64,000 nucleotides of DNA from G963708325 sp963708325 (GCA_963708325.1 OY970203.1:1550001-1614000), one strand, 5' to 3'. Shown: positions 31,966 to 41,182, counted from the first letter of the stretch. The notes: generated by a model from the letters alone, not told the origin. Numbers and translations: made by a program.

Positions 31966-33299
31966 TACAGGGCGAGTCCCACCGGCTCCTCCAGCAGCGC
32001 CCGGATCCGCGCCAGGAAGCGGGCGCCGTCGGCGCCGTAGAGGATGCGGTGGTCGCAGGCCAGCGTCACGGGCATCAGCTGCGCGGTCGTTATCTCGCCG
32101 TCGCGGATGACCGGCCGCTCCACGATCGCGCCGACCGAGAGGATCCCGGCCTGGGGCGGGTTGATCACCGCGGAGAAGCTGTCGATTCCGAACATTCCGA
32201 GGTTGGAGACCGTGAACGTGCCGCCGGAGAGCTCCGGCGGCGTCACCGTTCCGTCGCGGACCCGGCCGGCAAGCTCGCGCGCCTCGGCCGCGATCTGCCG
32301 CAGGCCCTTGCGGTCGGCGTCGAAGACGGTGGGGACCACCAGGGCATCCTGGGCTGCCACCGCGACGCCGACGTTGACTCGCGAGTAGAGCTCGAGGCGG
32401 CCGTCACGGTAGGCGCCGTTGGCGCGCGGATGCTCGCGCAGGGCGATCGCGCACGCCTTCACCACCATGTCGTTGAACGAGGGCACCACCTCCCCCTCCG
32501 CCGCGGATTCCTTGATCCGTGCCCGTGCCTGGACGGCGCGGGTCATGTCGACCTCGGCCGACAGGTAAAAGTGCGGGGCCGTCGCCTTGGACTCCGCCAT
32601 CCGCCGGGCGACCGTCTGCTGCAGCTTGGTCAGCTCCTGGACCGAAACCTCGCCCTTGGCCGTCTCCGGCCGCTCGCGTACGCCGGTCGCGGCCGGCGCG
32701 GCCGCTGCGGGCGTGGGCGCCGGGGAGGCGGCGGCCTTCTCGACGTCCGCCTTGACGATCCGCCCGCCCGGCCCCGACCCCGAGATCGCCGCCAGGTCGA
32801 GCCCCCGCTCCCGCGCGATGCGCCGCGCGATCGGCGAAGCCTTAACTCTGCCATCCCCGCTTGAGGGCGCCGCGGGCACGGGCGGGGAGGACTCGGCTGT
32901 CTCGGACGGCGCGGCCGGTGCGGGGGCGGCCGCTGTCGAGCTCGGCCCGGACCCTTCGGTGACGGGTGTCCCTGCGGGTGGCGAGCCGGCCGCACCCGCG
33001 CCGTCCGCGCCCCCAGCGCTTGAAGTAGTCTCGCCCGCGCCCCCGCCCCCCGAACCGGCCTCTCCGGCCGCGCCCACCCGCGCGATCACCTCGCCGATCG
33101 CCAGCGTGTCCCCCTCCTGGGCGACGATCTCGGTGAGGGTGCCGGCGGCGTCCGCCTCGTAGACCATGTTCGCCTTGTCGGTCTCGATCTCGACCAGCTC
33201 CTCGCCGAGCGCGACCTCGTCGCCGACCGCCTTCAGCCAGCGCAGGATGGTCCCCTCCTCCATCGAGTCCGAGAGCCGCGGCATGACGATCTCAGTCAT
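31965..33299 (-). CDS. pdhC: Dihydrolipoamide acetyltransferase (PDH E2)
   Basis: 444 residues. N-terminal lipoyl domain with the lipoylated Lys42 in EIETDKANMVYEADAAGTL. A long Pro/Ala/Ser linker is followed by the peripheral subunit-binding domain (KASPIARRIARERGLDLAAISGSGPGGRIVKADV) and the catalytic core ending with CDHRILYGADGARFL. The usual DHRxxDG motif reads DHRILYG, a variant I recall from plastid and cyanobacterial E2. One lipoyl domain only. It lies 39 bases after pdhB on the same strand. Confidence 0.93.
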   Translation of the reverse strand: MTEIVMPRLSDSMEEGTILRWLKAVGDEVALGEELVEIETDKANMVYEADAAGTLTEIVAQEGDTLAIGEVIARVGAAGEAGSGGGGAGETTSSAGGADGAGAAGSPPAGTPVTEGSGPSSTAAAPAPAAPSETAESSPPVPAAPSSGDGRVKASPIARRIARERGLDLAAISGSGPGGRIVKADVEKAAASPAPTPAAAAPAATGVRERPETAKGEVSVQELTKLQQTVARRMAESKATAPHFYLSAEVDMTRAVQARARIKESAAEGEVVPSFNDMVVKACAIALREHPRANGAYRDGRLELYSRVNVGVAVAAQDALVVPTVFDADRKGLRQIAAEARELAGRVRDGTVTPPELSGGTFTVSNLGMFGIDSFSAVINPPQAGILSVGAIVERPVIRDGEITTAQLMPVTLACDHRILYGADGARFLARIRALLEEPVGLAL

Positions 33300-33338
33300 G
33301 CCGGAATTCTCCGCTTCGAGTCCGATTCCGGCGCGCGC

Positions 33339-34328
33339 TCAAAGGGATCCCTCCAGCGTGGCCAGGGCCGCCTTGACGACATGCTCCTCGTGGGGGATCG
33401 CCGACTGCTCCAGCCGCTTCGAGTAGGGCATCGGCACGTCGGCCCCGGTCACCCGCTGCACCGGTGCGTCCAGGTGGTCGAACGCCTGCTCCTGGATCAG
33501 CGCCGCCAGGTTGGCGCCGACCCCTCCGTGCGGCCATCCCTCCTCGACGATCACCGCCCGGTTCGTCTTTCGGACCGAGTCGAGGATCGTGTCCAGGTCC
33601 AGCGGGCGCAACGTCCGCGGGTCGATCACCTCGGCCTCGGCGTCGTGCTCGTTCGCAAGCGCCTGCGCCGCCTTCTCGGCCACCTGGGCCATCTTCAGGA
33701 TGCCGACGATCGTGACGTCGGATCCCTCCCGGCGGATCGCGGCCTGCCCGAAGGGCAGCACCTCGTCGCCATCGTCGGGAACCTCGCCGCGCGCGCCGTA
33801 GAGCGTCTCGTGCTCGATGAAGATCACCGGGTTGTCGTCGCGGATCGCCGCCTTCAGCAGCGCCTTGCCGTCGGCCGGCGTCGAGGGGCATGCGACCAGC
33901 AGCCCGGGGATCTGCAGGTACATCGCCTCGAAGCTGTGCGAGTGGGTCGGCCCGAGCTGATGCCCGCCGCCCCCCGGCATCCGCACGACCAGCGGCACGC
34001 TGGCGTGGCCGTTGAACATGTAGGGGATCGAGGCGGCGTGGTTGATCATCTGGTCGAGCGCCAGCAGGGCGAAGTTGACGGTCATGAACTCGACGATCGG
34101 GCGCAGCCCGGCCATCGCCGCGCCCACCCCGACGCCCATGATCGAGTTCTCCGAGATCGGCGTGTCGCGGACCCGCTTCTCGCCGAACTCCTCCAGCAGC
34201 CCCTCCGTCACCTTGAACGCGCCCTGGAAGACCCCGACGTCCTCGCCCATCAGGAAGACGGACTCGTCGCGACGCATCTCCTCGCGCATCGCCCCGTTCA
34301 GGGCCTCGCGCATCCGGATCACGCTCAC
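33339..34328 (-). CDS. pdhB: Pyruvate dehydrogenase E1 beta subunit
   Basis: 329 residues. MREALNGAMREEMRRDESVFLMGEDVGVFQGAFKVTEGL is the usual start, with PIVEFMTVNFALLALDQMINHAA and IFIEHETLYGARGEVPDD typical of the beta chain of two-subunit E1. It supplies half of the thiamine-diphosphate active site. Its start overlaps the pdhA stop by 4 bases (ATGA). It acts with pdhA, pdhC and the lpdA product encoded a few genes upstream on the same strand. Confidence 0.94.
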   Translation of the reverse strand: MSVIRMREALNGAMREEMRRDESVFLMGEDVGVFQGAFKVTEGLLEEFGEKRVRDTPISENSIMGVGVGAAMAGLRPIVEFMTVNFALLALDQMINHAASIPYMFNGHASVPLVVRMPGGGGHQLGPTHSHSFEAMYLQIPGLLVACPSTPADGKALLKAAIRDDNPVIFIEHETLYGARGEVPDDGDEVLPFGQAAIRREGSDVTIVGILKMAQVAEKAAQALANEHDAEAEVIDPRTLRPLDLDTILDSVRKTNRAVIVEEGWPHGGVGANLAALIQEQAFDHLDAPVQRVTGADVPMPYSKRLEQSAIPHEEHVVKAALATLEGSL

Positions 34329-35581
34329 CGCTCGCCCTCCTCGTCGATCGCGGCCTCCTCGCCCTCCACCGTGTCTCCGGTCTTCGCCGGGTTTCGCCGC
34401 GGCGCCACCGGCCGGCCGGCGTGGGCGGCGCCGGCCTCGGCCAGGTCCTTCACCGCCTGCGAGGCCTCATGCTCGAGCTCTCCTGGGTGGGGCTCCGGGC
34501 TGCGCTCGTCGACCGCATACCAGCCCATCGTGTCCCCGACCACGTAGAGCTTCTCGTAGAGCGTGTCGAGCGGCGGCTCCGGCGAAGCGTCGGCGAACGC
34601 GACGGCCGCGATCACCCGCTCGTCGGCGTCGGAGCGGATCCGCTCGAGGTCCTCGGCGCTGATCGTGCCCTCGGCGACGAGGCGGGCGGCGAAGGCCTCG
34701 ATCGGATCCTTCTGCTGCCACTCCTCGACCTCGCTCTTGGTGCGGTAGACCTCGGGGTCGGCGGCCGAATGGCCGCGGAACCGGTAGGTGAAGGCCTCGA
34801 CGAGCGTCGGCCGGCGGTCCTCGCGAGCCTGGCGGAGGTGGTCGGCGACGCATTCGCGCACCGCGAGCACGTCCATCCCGTCGACCCGCTCGCCCGGCAC
34901 GCCGTATCCCTCCGCCTTCTTCGAGAGGTCGGTCTGCGCCGAGTGGCGCTCGATCGAGGTGCCCATGCCGTAGAGGTTGTTCTCGACGAGGAAGACCACG
35001 GGGAGCTTCCACAGCGCCGCGATGTTCATGGTCTCGCCGAAGTTGCCGGTGTTCGACGCCCCGTCGCCGAACATGCAGACCGTGACGGAGTCCTCGCCCT
35101 TGTAGTCGGAGGCGAGCGCGATCCCTGCGGCGATCGGCAGGTTGCCGCCGACGATCCCGTAGCCGCCCATGAAGCGCCGCTCCGCGTCGAAGATGTGCAT
35201 CGAGCCGCCGCGGCCGCCGCTTGTCCCGTCCACCCGTCCGAACAGCTCCGCCATCACCTTGTTCGGGTCGGTGCCGCGGGCGATCGCGTGGCCGTGCGTG
35301 CGGTAGGTGCCGATCAGGTAGTCGTCGTCGCGCATCACCGAGGTGGTGCCGACGATCGTCGCCTCCTCGCCGATCGCCAGATGGAGGAAGCCGCCGGCCT
35401 TGGCCTTCTGGTACTGGCGCCCCGCCTCCTCCTCGAAGCGCCGGATCAGCGCCATCGTCTCCAGCAGCTCGCGGCAGGTGGCGGCGTCTGGCAATTCGCG
35501 TTTTGCGGCGCCGCGCCCGTCTCCCGCGGTGCGCTCCGATTTCGATCGCGCTGTGGTCTGCTCGCGTGCCAGCGGGTTCAC
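34325..35581 (-). CDS. pdhA: Pyruvate dehydrogenase E1 alpha subunit
   Basis: 418 residues. The thiamine-diphosphate motif is MFGDGASNTGNFGETMNIAALWKLPVVFLVENN. YLIGTYRTHGHAIARGTDPNKVMAELFGR and the phosphorylation-loop-like RFRGHSAADPEVYRTKSEVEEWQ are also present. The first 30 residues and the last 60 (Glu/Ala-rich, ending AIDEEGER) are extra and probably disordered. It decarboxylates pyruvate or a related 2-oxo acid; a branched-chain substrate cannot be excluded from sequence alone. Confidence 0.93.
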   Translation of the reverse strand: MNPLAREQTTARSKSERTAGDGRGAAKRELPDAATCRELLETMALIRRFEEEAGRQYQKAKAGGFLHLAIGEEATIVGTTSVMRDDDYLIGTYRTHGHAIARGTDPNKVMAELFGRVDGTSGGRGGSMHIFDAERRFMGGYGIVGGNLPIAAGIALASDYKGEDSVTVCMFGDGASNTGNFGETMNIAALWKLPVVFLVENNLYGMGTSIERHSAQTDLSKKAEGYGVPGERVDGMDVLAVRECVADHLRQAREDRRPTLVEAFTYRFRGHSAADPEVYRTKSEVEEWQQKDPIEAFAARLVAEGTISAEDLERIRSDADERVIAAVAFADASPEPPLDTLYEKLYVVGDTMGWYAVDERSPEPHPGELEHEASQAVKDLAEAGAAHAGRPVAPRRNPAKTGDTVEGEEAAIDEEGER

Positions 35582-35645
35582 GATATCTCAGCGCCGAAGG
35601 CGCACGCCAGTCGCGGCGGGCCGTGGCGGAGGGGTTGCCGGCCGG

Positions 35646-37046
35646 CTAGCCGGTGTGGAGGACGGCCACCCCGAAGTCGTAGTCGCGCGCCGAACCGAAG
35701 TAGGAGTCGCCGACGACGACTATTCGTCCACCGCGGATCGCGACGGCATTCGCCTCGCTGATCTCCTCGCCGGGAAGGGCGATGAAGCGGCGGCCGTCGC
35801 CGGAGAAGCTGTTGTCGATCCCGCCACCGGGATTGAAGCGGGCGACGCCCATCCGGGAGGCCATGTTCTGGTCCACTTGGCCGACGACGACGATCCTGCC
35901 GTCGTCCTGCAGCGCCATCGCGTGTCCGATGTCACTGGCGCCGTCGAAGTCGATCGTGTTGCGTCCGTCCCCAGAGAAGGTGTTGTCGATTCCCCCGCCC
36001 GGACCAAGCCGTGCGACGGCGAAGTCGCCTCCGGTGGACGGATTGCTGGAGTAGCCGCCGAGCACGAGCTTTCCGTCGCTTCGAATCGCGACTCCGTTCG
36101 CGGTGTCGCTGCGGTTGTCGCCGCCGAATGCCACCGTCTGTCGCCCGTCGTTCGAGAACGAATTGTCGAGCCCCCCGTTTGAGTTGAGCCGCGCGACGGC
36201 AAAGTCGAGTCCTGTCGTCCCGCCGCTGGCGTTTCCGGCAACCACGACCCTGCCGTCGCGCCGGAGTTCAAGCGACGTTGCCACGTCGCCGGGGGCAGTC
36301 GGGTTGAAGCTGACCGTTCTGCGGCCATCCTGGGAGAAGCTCGTATCGAAGCTCCCGCTCGGGTTCAGCCGGGCGACGGCGAAGTCGGAGTTTCCCCCGC
36401 CACGGTCGGAGTAGCCGGCCACCACGATCTTGCCGTCGCGCTGGAGCGCGACCGCGAAGGCCTGGTCCGCGTCGTCGCCGTTTCCGAAGCCGAACGTCCT
36501 TCGCCCGTCGCCGGAGAACGCCTGATCCGGATCGCCGTTCGGCTTCAGGCGGCTCACCGCGAACAGGTCTCCGGTCGCGGCCGTGCTGAATGTGCCGACC
36601 GCGACGATCCTGCCGTCGGCTTGTATCGCCATGTCCTCCACGCTGTCGTGACTCCCGGAGGCGAATCCAAGCGTCCTGCGACCGTCGTTCGAGAAGCTCG
36701 GGTCCAATGCCCCGTGAGGCTTGAACGACGCGAACGCGAAGTCGTTGTTGCTCGTCTGGGCATCTGCGTACGACTCGCCGCCGACGACGATCCGTCCGTC
36801 GCCCCGGATCGCGACGGCCCCCGGGATGTCGCCGCCGGTGCCGAACGCGGTCGTTCGCGTGCCGTCGCCGGAGAAGCCGAGGTCGAGGTTGCCGGCGGCT
36901 GCCAAGGCAACTCCCGCCGTGCCTGCGGCCACGACAACGCACAGCGTGGTGGCCCTGCGGACTCGCCGGTGTGCCCGGCCTCGGCGGCCGAGTAGCCGCT
37001 TGGTAGTTGCCTGGACCGCCATCCTCCCCGGCCGCGATTGAACCAC
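35646..37046 (-). CDS. Secreted delta-60 repeat protein
   Basis: 466 residues (an ATG eight codons inside, at MAVQATTK, is also possible). The basic start with RRATTLCVVVAAGTAGVALAAAG is a signal peptide. The rest is seven or eight delta-60 units of about 55 residues (LDPSFSNDGRRTLGF, DQAFSGDGRRTFGF, DGRIVVVG and so on), predicted to form a beta-propeller-like fold outside the cell. The DNA repeats also make shadow frames. It shares this repeat type with the giant protein at 543-4280. It sits between pdhA and the HCCA-like gene; no functional link is evident. Confidence 0.88.
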   Translation of the reverse strand: MVQSRPGRMAVQATTKRLLGRRGRAHRRVRRATTLCVVVAAGTAGVALAAAGNLDLGFSGDGTRTTAFGTGGDIPGAVAIRGDGRIVVGGESYADAQTSNNDFAFASFKPHGALDPSFSNDGRRTLGFASGSHDSVEDMAIQADGRIVAVGTFSTAATGDLFAVSRLKPNGDPDQAFSGDGRRTFGFGNGDDADQAFAVALQRDGKIVVAGYSDRGGGNSDFAVARLNPSGSFDTSFSQDGRRTVSFNPTAPGDVATSLELRRDGRVVVAGNASGGTTGLDFAVARLNSNGGLDNSFSNDGRQTVAFGGDNRSDTANGVAIRSDGKLVLGGYSSNPSTGGDFAVARLGPGGGIDNTFSGDGRNTIDFDGASDIGHAMALQDDGRIVVVGQVDQNMASRMGVARFNPGGGIDNSFSGDGRRFIALPGEEISEANAVAIRGGRIVVVGDSYFGSARDYDFGVAVLHTG

Positions 37047-37048
37047 AG

Positions 37049-37645
37049 TCAGGTCGTCGTCGCGAGCCTTTCGACCGCCGCCTCCAGCAGGTCGTCGCCC
37101 CAGAACACCTCGTCACCGACCACGACACTCGGCACTCCGCGCACCCCGAGCTCGCCGGCGCGGTCGGTCGCCTCGCGCAGCGCGAGCTTGATCGGCTCGC
37201 GCTGGGCGGCGGCAAGCACCGCCCGCGGATGAAGCTCGCAGGCGGCCGCGGCGACCAGCACGTTGTCGCGCTCGCCCAGGTCCCGGCCGCCGGCGAACGC
37301 CTGGCGGAACGCGGCGAGCGAGAAGGCGACGGCGCGCCCCGTCTGCTTCGCGTAGGTCGCCACCCGCATCGCGAACAGGGTGTTGCCGGGGAACGGCTCG
37401 GGCCAGCGCAGCGGCGGCAGGCCGTAGGCGCGAGCGCGGCGCTCCACCTCCGCCAGCCCCTCCGCGCGGCCGGGTCCGTTCGCCCAGGAGTCGCGTCCGA
37501 AGCGCTTGAACAGGCCACCGAGCAGGATCGGCTGCCACTCCGGCGGCTCGAGCTCTGACTCGGCGAAGAGGCCGTTGACCCGCTCCGCCGCCAGGTAGGC
37601 ATACGGCGACCCGAGGTCGTAGTAGAAGACCGGCCGCTCGCTCAA
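37049..37645 (-). CDS. DsbA-fold oxidoreductase (2-hydroxychromene-2-carboxylate isomerase-like)
   Basis: 198 residues from a TTG that follows the lpdA stop with no gap. FYYDLGSPYAYLAAERV has Ser in place of the DsbA CxxC, as in the isomerase and kappa glutathione-transferase branch. GVRGVPSVVVGDEVFWGDDLLEAAVERL is the cis-Pro loop and helix. It probably uses glutathione or mycothiol-like thiols on an aromatic or xenobiotic substrate. Cotranscription with lpdA is likely. Confidence 0.85.
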   Translation of the reverse strand: MSERPVFYYDLGSPYAYLAAERVNGLFAESELEPPEWQPILLGGLFKRFGRDSWANGPGRAEGLAEVERRARAYGLPPLRWPEPFPGNTLFAMRVATYAKQTGRAVAFSLAAFRQAFAGGRDLGERDNVLVAAAACELHPRAVLAAAQREPIKLALREATDRAGELGVRGVPSVVVGDEVFWGDDLLEAAVERLATTT

Positions 37646-39016
37646 CTACTGGTGCGTGGCCCAGCCCTCGACAGCGCGGGCGGCCTCCTGCACCGCCTCG
37701 GAGATCGTCGGATGGGGATGGACGATCCGCGCCAGCTCCTGATAGCCGCCCTCGAGCGCCCGCGTGTCGACCAGCTCGGCGATCATGTCGCAGGCGCGGT
37801 TGCCGACGATGTGGGCGCCGAGGATCTCGCCGTACTCGGCGTCGCCGATGATCTTGATCATCCCCTGGCGATCGTCGTAGACGGTCCCGGCGCCGACGCC
37901 GCCGAGGTTGAACTTGCCGACCTTGAGCTCGCGCCCGGTCTCCTTGGCCTTCGCCTCGGTGAGGCCGACGCTCGCCACCTGGGGATGGCAGAAGGTGGCG
38001 CCGGGCACGCCGTCCACGTCGACGGGATGGGTGGGGTGGCCGGCGATCGTCTCCACCGCGACGATGCCCTCCTCCATAGCCTTGTGGGCGAGCGCCGGGC
38101 CGCGCACCAGGTCGCCGATCGCGTACACGCCCTCGCGGCTGGTCCGCTGGTGATCGTCCACCTTGAGCTGGCCGTTCTCCTCGGTCTCGACGCCCGCCTC
38201 GGCGAGGTTGAGCGGCTCGGTGTCGGGAGCGCGGCCGCCGGCGATGCAGAGGTAGTCGACCTCGGCTGTATGGTCGCCGTAGGAGACCTTGACCGACTTG
38301 TCGCCCGCCTCGACGGACTCCACCTTCGACTTCGTCGCCACGGTGATGTTCTGCTTCTTGAACGCCCGCTCGACCACCCTGGCGCAGTCCTTGTCCTCCA
38401 GCGGCAGGATCTGGTCGAGCATCTCGATCAGGATCACGTCGGTGCCGAAGCGCCCGTATGCGGAGGCGATCTCCGAGCCCGACGCTCCGGCGCCGACCAC
38501 CGCCATCGTCTTGGGAAGCTCCGGCAGCGACCACGCTCCCCAGGTGTCGACGACGCGCCCGCCGAACTCGACGCCGGGGATCGCCAGCGCGACCGAGCCG
38601 GTGGCGATCACCACAGCTCCCGCCTGGTAGGTCTTGCGGCCGACCTTCACGTTGGCGTCGGCGTCCAGGGACGCCTCGCCGTCGATCAGCTCGACCTTGT
38701 TCTTGTCGAACAGCATCGAGACGCCGCCGGTCAGCGTCTTTCGCACCTTCTCGCGACGCTTGCCGACCGCGTCCCAGTCGAGGCTGACGCCCTCGACCTT
38801 GACGCCCAGCTCGGCTGCCCCGTTGCGAGCCTCGTCGTAGACCTCCGCCGTGTGGAGAAGCGTCTTGGCCGGGATGCAGGCGTAGTTGAGGCAGCGGCCG
38901 CCAGGTGTGTCCTTCTCGACGACGGCGGTCTTCTGGCCGAGCTGGGCGGCCCGGATCGCCGCCACGTAGCCTCCCGGTCCGGCCCCGATCACGATCACGT
39001 CGTAGCTGTCGGCCAT
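37646..39016 (-). CDS. lpdA: Dihydrolipoyl dehydrogenase (E3)
   Basis: 456 residues. FAD motif VIVIGAGPGGYVAAIRAAQLG, redox-active disulfide C42-x4-C47 (GGRCLNYACIPAK), NAD motif VVGAGASGSEIASAYGRFG, and the active-site HPHPTISE at the C-terminus. The disulfide block differs slightly from the usual GGTCLNxGCIPSK but has both cysteines. It reoxidises dihydrolipoamide of the E2 encoded at 31965. It heads a run that continues with the HCCA-like gene and the delta-60 gene, then pdhA. Confidence 0.95.
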   Translation of the reverse strand: MADSYDVIVIGAGPGGYVAAIRAAQLGQKTAVVEKDTPGGRCLNYACIPAKTLLHTAEVYDEARNGAAELGVKVEGVSLDWDAVGKRREKVRKTLTGGVSMLFDKNKVELIDGEASLDADANVKVGRKTYQAGAVVIATGSVALAIPGVEFGGRVVDTWGAWSLPELPKTMAVVGAGASGSEIASAYGRFGTDVILIEMLDQILPLEDKDCARVVERAFKKQNITVATKSKVESVEAGDKSVKVSYGDHTAEVDYLCIAGGRAPDTEPLNLAEAGVETEENGQLKVDDHQRTSREGVYAIGDLVRGPALAHKAMEEGIVAVETIAGHPTHPVDVDGVPGATFCHPQVASVGLTEAKAKETGRELKVGKFNLGGVGAGTVYDDRQGMIKIIGDAEYGEILGAHIVGNRACDMIAELVDTRALEGGYQELARIVHPHPTISEAVQEAARAVEGWATHQ

Positions 39017-39094
39017 CCCGGCGACTCTATCCGACGGCGGACGGCGGTCGTCCGGGCCGGAATTAGGATGGGCGTGCGCCGGACGGCGCGAGGG

Positions 39095-39757
39095 ATGAGC
39101 GACGAGTCGACGATCAAGATGACCTCGGCGGCCGGCCTCGGGGTCGTGCTGCTGTTCGTCGCCAGCTCGCTGATCCAGCCGCTGACCGGGGCGCCGGGCA
39201 CGGACGCGCCGCCCGCCGCGGTGTCGATGTATGTCGCGGACAACCGCGGTGCGCTGCTCGCGGCGCTCTATCTGAGCGCGCTCGGCTTCGGCCTCTTCGT
39301 CGTCTTTGCCGGCGGCCTTCGCTACCTGCTGCGGCGCGCCGAGGGAGACGCCTCGCCGGTGCCGGGGATCGCGTTCGGCGCGGCGATGGCGCTGACCGCG
39401 GTCCTGCTGGCGGGGTTTGCCGTCTTCGCAGCAGCCGCGTACCGCGTCGGCGAGACCGATCCCGGCCTCGTGCGCGCGCTCAGCGACGTCGGCTGGGCCA
39501 CGTTTGCGCTATCGGGTGTGCCCACCGCCGTCTGCGTCGGCGCCTTCTCATGGCTGATCGTGCGCCAGCGCTACCTGCCCGGCCCCGTCGCCTGGCTTGG
39601 CTTCGCGGTGGCGCTGCTCCACCTGCTCGCTGCCGCCGCGTTCGCCGGCTCCAGCGGGGCGCTCTCGCTGCAGGGGGACGTCGCCGTGTACGTACCGCTC
39701 GGCTTCTACGTGTGGGTGCTGGCGGTCAGCGTGGCGCTGGCGCGGCGGACGGGCTGA
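39095..39757 (+). CDS. Integral membrane protein (220 aa)
   Basis: I start it at the ATG at 39095 (MSDESTIKMTSAAG); another ATG nine codons earlier is in frame. About six hydrophobic helices are visible, from GLGVVLLFVASSLI to VYVPLGFYVWVLAVSVALA. The loops are short and the ends polar. No catalytic motif. Divergent from lpdA and convergent with the next membrane gene. It resembles a DUF998-type membrane protein in outline, but I would not assign that firmly. Confidence 0.75.
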   Translation: MSDESTIKMTSAAGLGVVLLFVASSLIQPLTGAPGTDAPPAAVSMYVADNRGALLAALYLSALGFGLFVVFAGGLRYLLRRAEGDASPVPGIAFGAAMALTAVLLAGFAVFAAAAYRVGETDPGLVRALSDVGWATFALSGVPTAVCVGAFSWLIVRQRYLPGPVAWLGFAVALLHLLAAAAFAGSSGALSLQGDVAVYVPLGFYVWVLAVSVALARRTG

Positions 39758-39763
39758 CCGGCG

Positions 39764-40327
39764 TCACCGCGGCGGCAGCCGCTCCGGCATCTGGATGCGC
39801 GCCATCGCCTTGATCATGAAGTAGAACAGCGCGCCCCCGCCGGCCAGCAGCACGACGTCGCCGGCCACCTCGGCCACGGTGTTGGCCGCGATCACGAGCC
39901 CGCGCGCGGCGGCGAGCAGGAAGAAGACGAGGAAGACCTGGAACCCGAGCACGGCCCAGTAGCGCGCCCTCCACATCCCGTACGCCATCGCCCCGGTGAG
40001 CGCCGCGAAGACGACGACGCCGAAGGCCGCGGGACGGACATCGTCGCGAAACACCGACCAGAGGGCGTAGCCGAGCACGGTCAGCGCGAAGAAAGCGCTC
40101 GCGACGATCGCGCCGACGGTCACCGCCAGCGGTCGCTCTCCCTCGTGGAGCGGCTTCAGCTCGCCGCGCGCGCGCGCGTCCTTGATCTCCGACGGGGTGC
40201 GCGGTCGCGCCTCGGGAGCCGCCTCTGCGCCGGGCGGTCCGGCGTCGCCGCCGGCGGCCGCGCCGCGCTCGGTGCTGCGGCGCTTTCGCTTGCGCCGCTC
40301 GCTGCGCTTTCGCTCCCGGCTCGCCAT
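39764..40327 (-). CDS. Membrane protein with a basic, Lys/Arg-rich N-terminus
   Basis: 187 residues from an ATG at 40327 that overlaps the thiE stop by one base. Residues 1-20 are almost all Arg and Lys (MASRERKRSERRKRKRRS), followed by a Pro/Ala linker and three to four helices (VTVGAIVASAFFALTVLGYALW, FGVVVFAALTGAMAYGMW, AVLGFQVFLVFFLLAAARG, VAGDVVLLAGGGALFYFMI). The first part probably binds membrane lipids or nucleic acid on the inside. It is cotranscribed with thiE; no link to thiamine is obvious. Confidence 0.75.
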   Translation of the reverse strand: MASRERKRSERRKRKRRSTERGAAAGGDAGPPGAEAAPEARPRTPSEIKDARARGELKPLHEGERPLAVTVGAIVASAFFALTVLGYALWSVFRDDVRPAAFGVVVFAALTGAMAYGMWRARYWAVLGFQVFLVFFLLAAARGLVIAANTVAEVAGDVVLLAGGGALFYFMIKAMARIQMPERLPPR

Positions 40328-41004
40328 CAGTGGTGCATGTGGGCGGGGTCCTCGACCTCGGCGCGAAGCTCGCGCGCGGCGGCGCGGGGGTCGGCGGCGT
40401 CGCGGATCGCCCGCACCACGGCGATTCGCTGCGCGCCCTCGGCGATCACCTCGCCGACGTTGGCGCGGTTGATCCCGCCGATCGCGAAGAAGGGGACGGT
40501 GGCGAGCTGGGCCGCGATCTCGACCAGCTCGAGGCCGACCGCGGAGCGCCCCCGCTTGGTCGGCGTCTCCCACACGGGGCCGACGCTGATGTAGTCGACG
40601 CCCTCGGCCGTCTCGATCTGCTCGAGCGAGTGCGTGGAGAGCCCGATCAGGGCGTCCGGCCCGACTGCCGCCCGCGCCTCGGCGACCGGGGTGTCGTCCT
40701 GCCCGAGGTGGACGCCATCGGCCCCGCAGCGGCCGACGAGGTCGGGGCGGTCGTTGATCACGAAGAGCGCGCCGTGAGCGTCGGCGGCGGCGCGGAAGGC
40801 GCCTGCCGCCTCGACGATCTCGTCCTCGCCGGCATCCTTCTCGCGCAGCTGGACGATGCTGGCACCGCCGTCGAGCGCGGCGGCGGCGATCGTGGCGCCG
40901 CCGGCGCCGTCCACCGATGCCTCGCAGATGAAGTAGAGCCGTGCCTCGGCCAGGCGGCGGCGGCGCTCCTCGCCGCTCGCCGCCGCTTCGATCTCGTCGC
41001 CCAC
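40327..41004 (-). CDS. thiE: Thiamine-phosphate synthase
   Basis: 225 residues from a GTG at 41004. SIVQLREKDAGEDEIVEAA, LFVINDRPDLVGRCGADGVHLGQDD, IGLSTHSLEQIETAEGVDYISVGPVWETPTKRG and FFAIGGINRANV are the successive phosphate-binding and catalytic blocks of the ThiE TIM barrel. It joins the pyrimidine and thiazole phosphates. It is divergent from the riboswitch-controlled thiO-thiS-thiG operon, which makes the thiazole. The riboswitch lies on the opposite strand and is not expected to act on this gene. Confidence 0.93.
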   Translation of the reverse strand: MGDEIEAAASGEERRRRLAEARLYFICEASVDGAGGATIAAAALDGGASIVQLREKDAGEDEIVEAAGAFRAAADAHGALFVINDRPDLVGRCGADGVHLGQDDTPVAEARAAVGPDALIGLSTHSLEQIETAEGVDYISVGPVWETPTKRGRSAVGLELVEIAAQLATVPFFAIGGINRANVGEVIAEGAQRIAVVRAIRDAADPRAAARELRAEVEDPAHMHH

Positions 41005-41043
41005 GGGCCAAGTATCGAGCACGGGCCCCTCTCCGTGCGAGCT

Positions 41044-41147
41044 ACCATCTGGTGCGTAACGGGAGCCCGCCGAACGGGCTGAGAGGGCGGCTGATGGCGC
41101 CGCCGACCGTCTGAACCTGATCCGGGTAATGCCGGCGCAGGGATGGT
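41044..41147 (+). promoter_or_regulatory. TPP (thi-box) riboswitch
   Basis: The closing stem is ACCATC (41044-41049) with GATGGT (41142-41147). The signature CTGAGAG lies at 41079-41085 and ACCTGAT with CCGGGTAATGCCGGCG at 41115-41139, the core of the thiamine-diphosphate aptamer. It is followed after about 20 bases by GAGGAGG and the thiO GTG. Binding of thiamine diphosphate probably hides that ribosome binding site, lowering expression of thiO-thiS-thiG. Transcription must start in the short gap 41005-41043. Confidence 0.95.
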
Positions 41148-41182
41148 GGCGCCAGCGCCCGCGGAGGCCGAGGAGGCCAGCG

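Noticed and set aside
31965..32060. Loss of the catalytic Asp in E2 (DHRILYG instead of DHRxxDG)
   Set aside because: The Tyr variant is, as far as I know, normal in plastid and cyanobacterial E2, so it does not indicate an inactive enzyme.
33020..33040. A possible internal breakpoint in pdhC in the Pro/Ala/Ser linker
   Set aside because: The reading frame is intact and such linkers are normal between E2 domains.
35646..37046. Tandem DNA repeats as a CRISPR or satellite array
   Set aside because: The repeats are codon-phased, degenerate and encode delta-60 units; there are no constant direct repeats with unique spacers.
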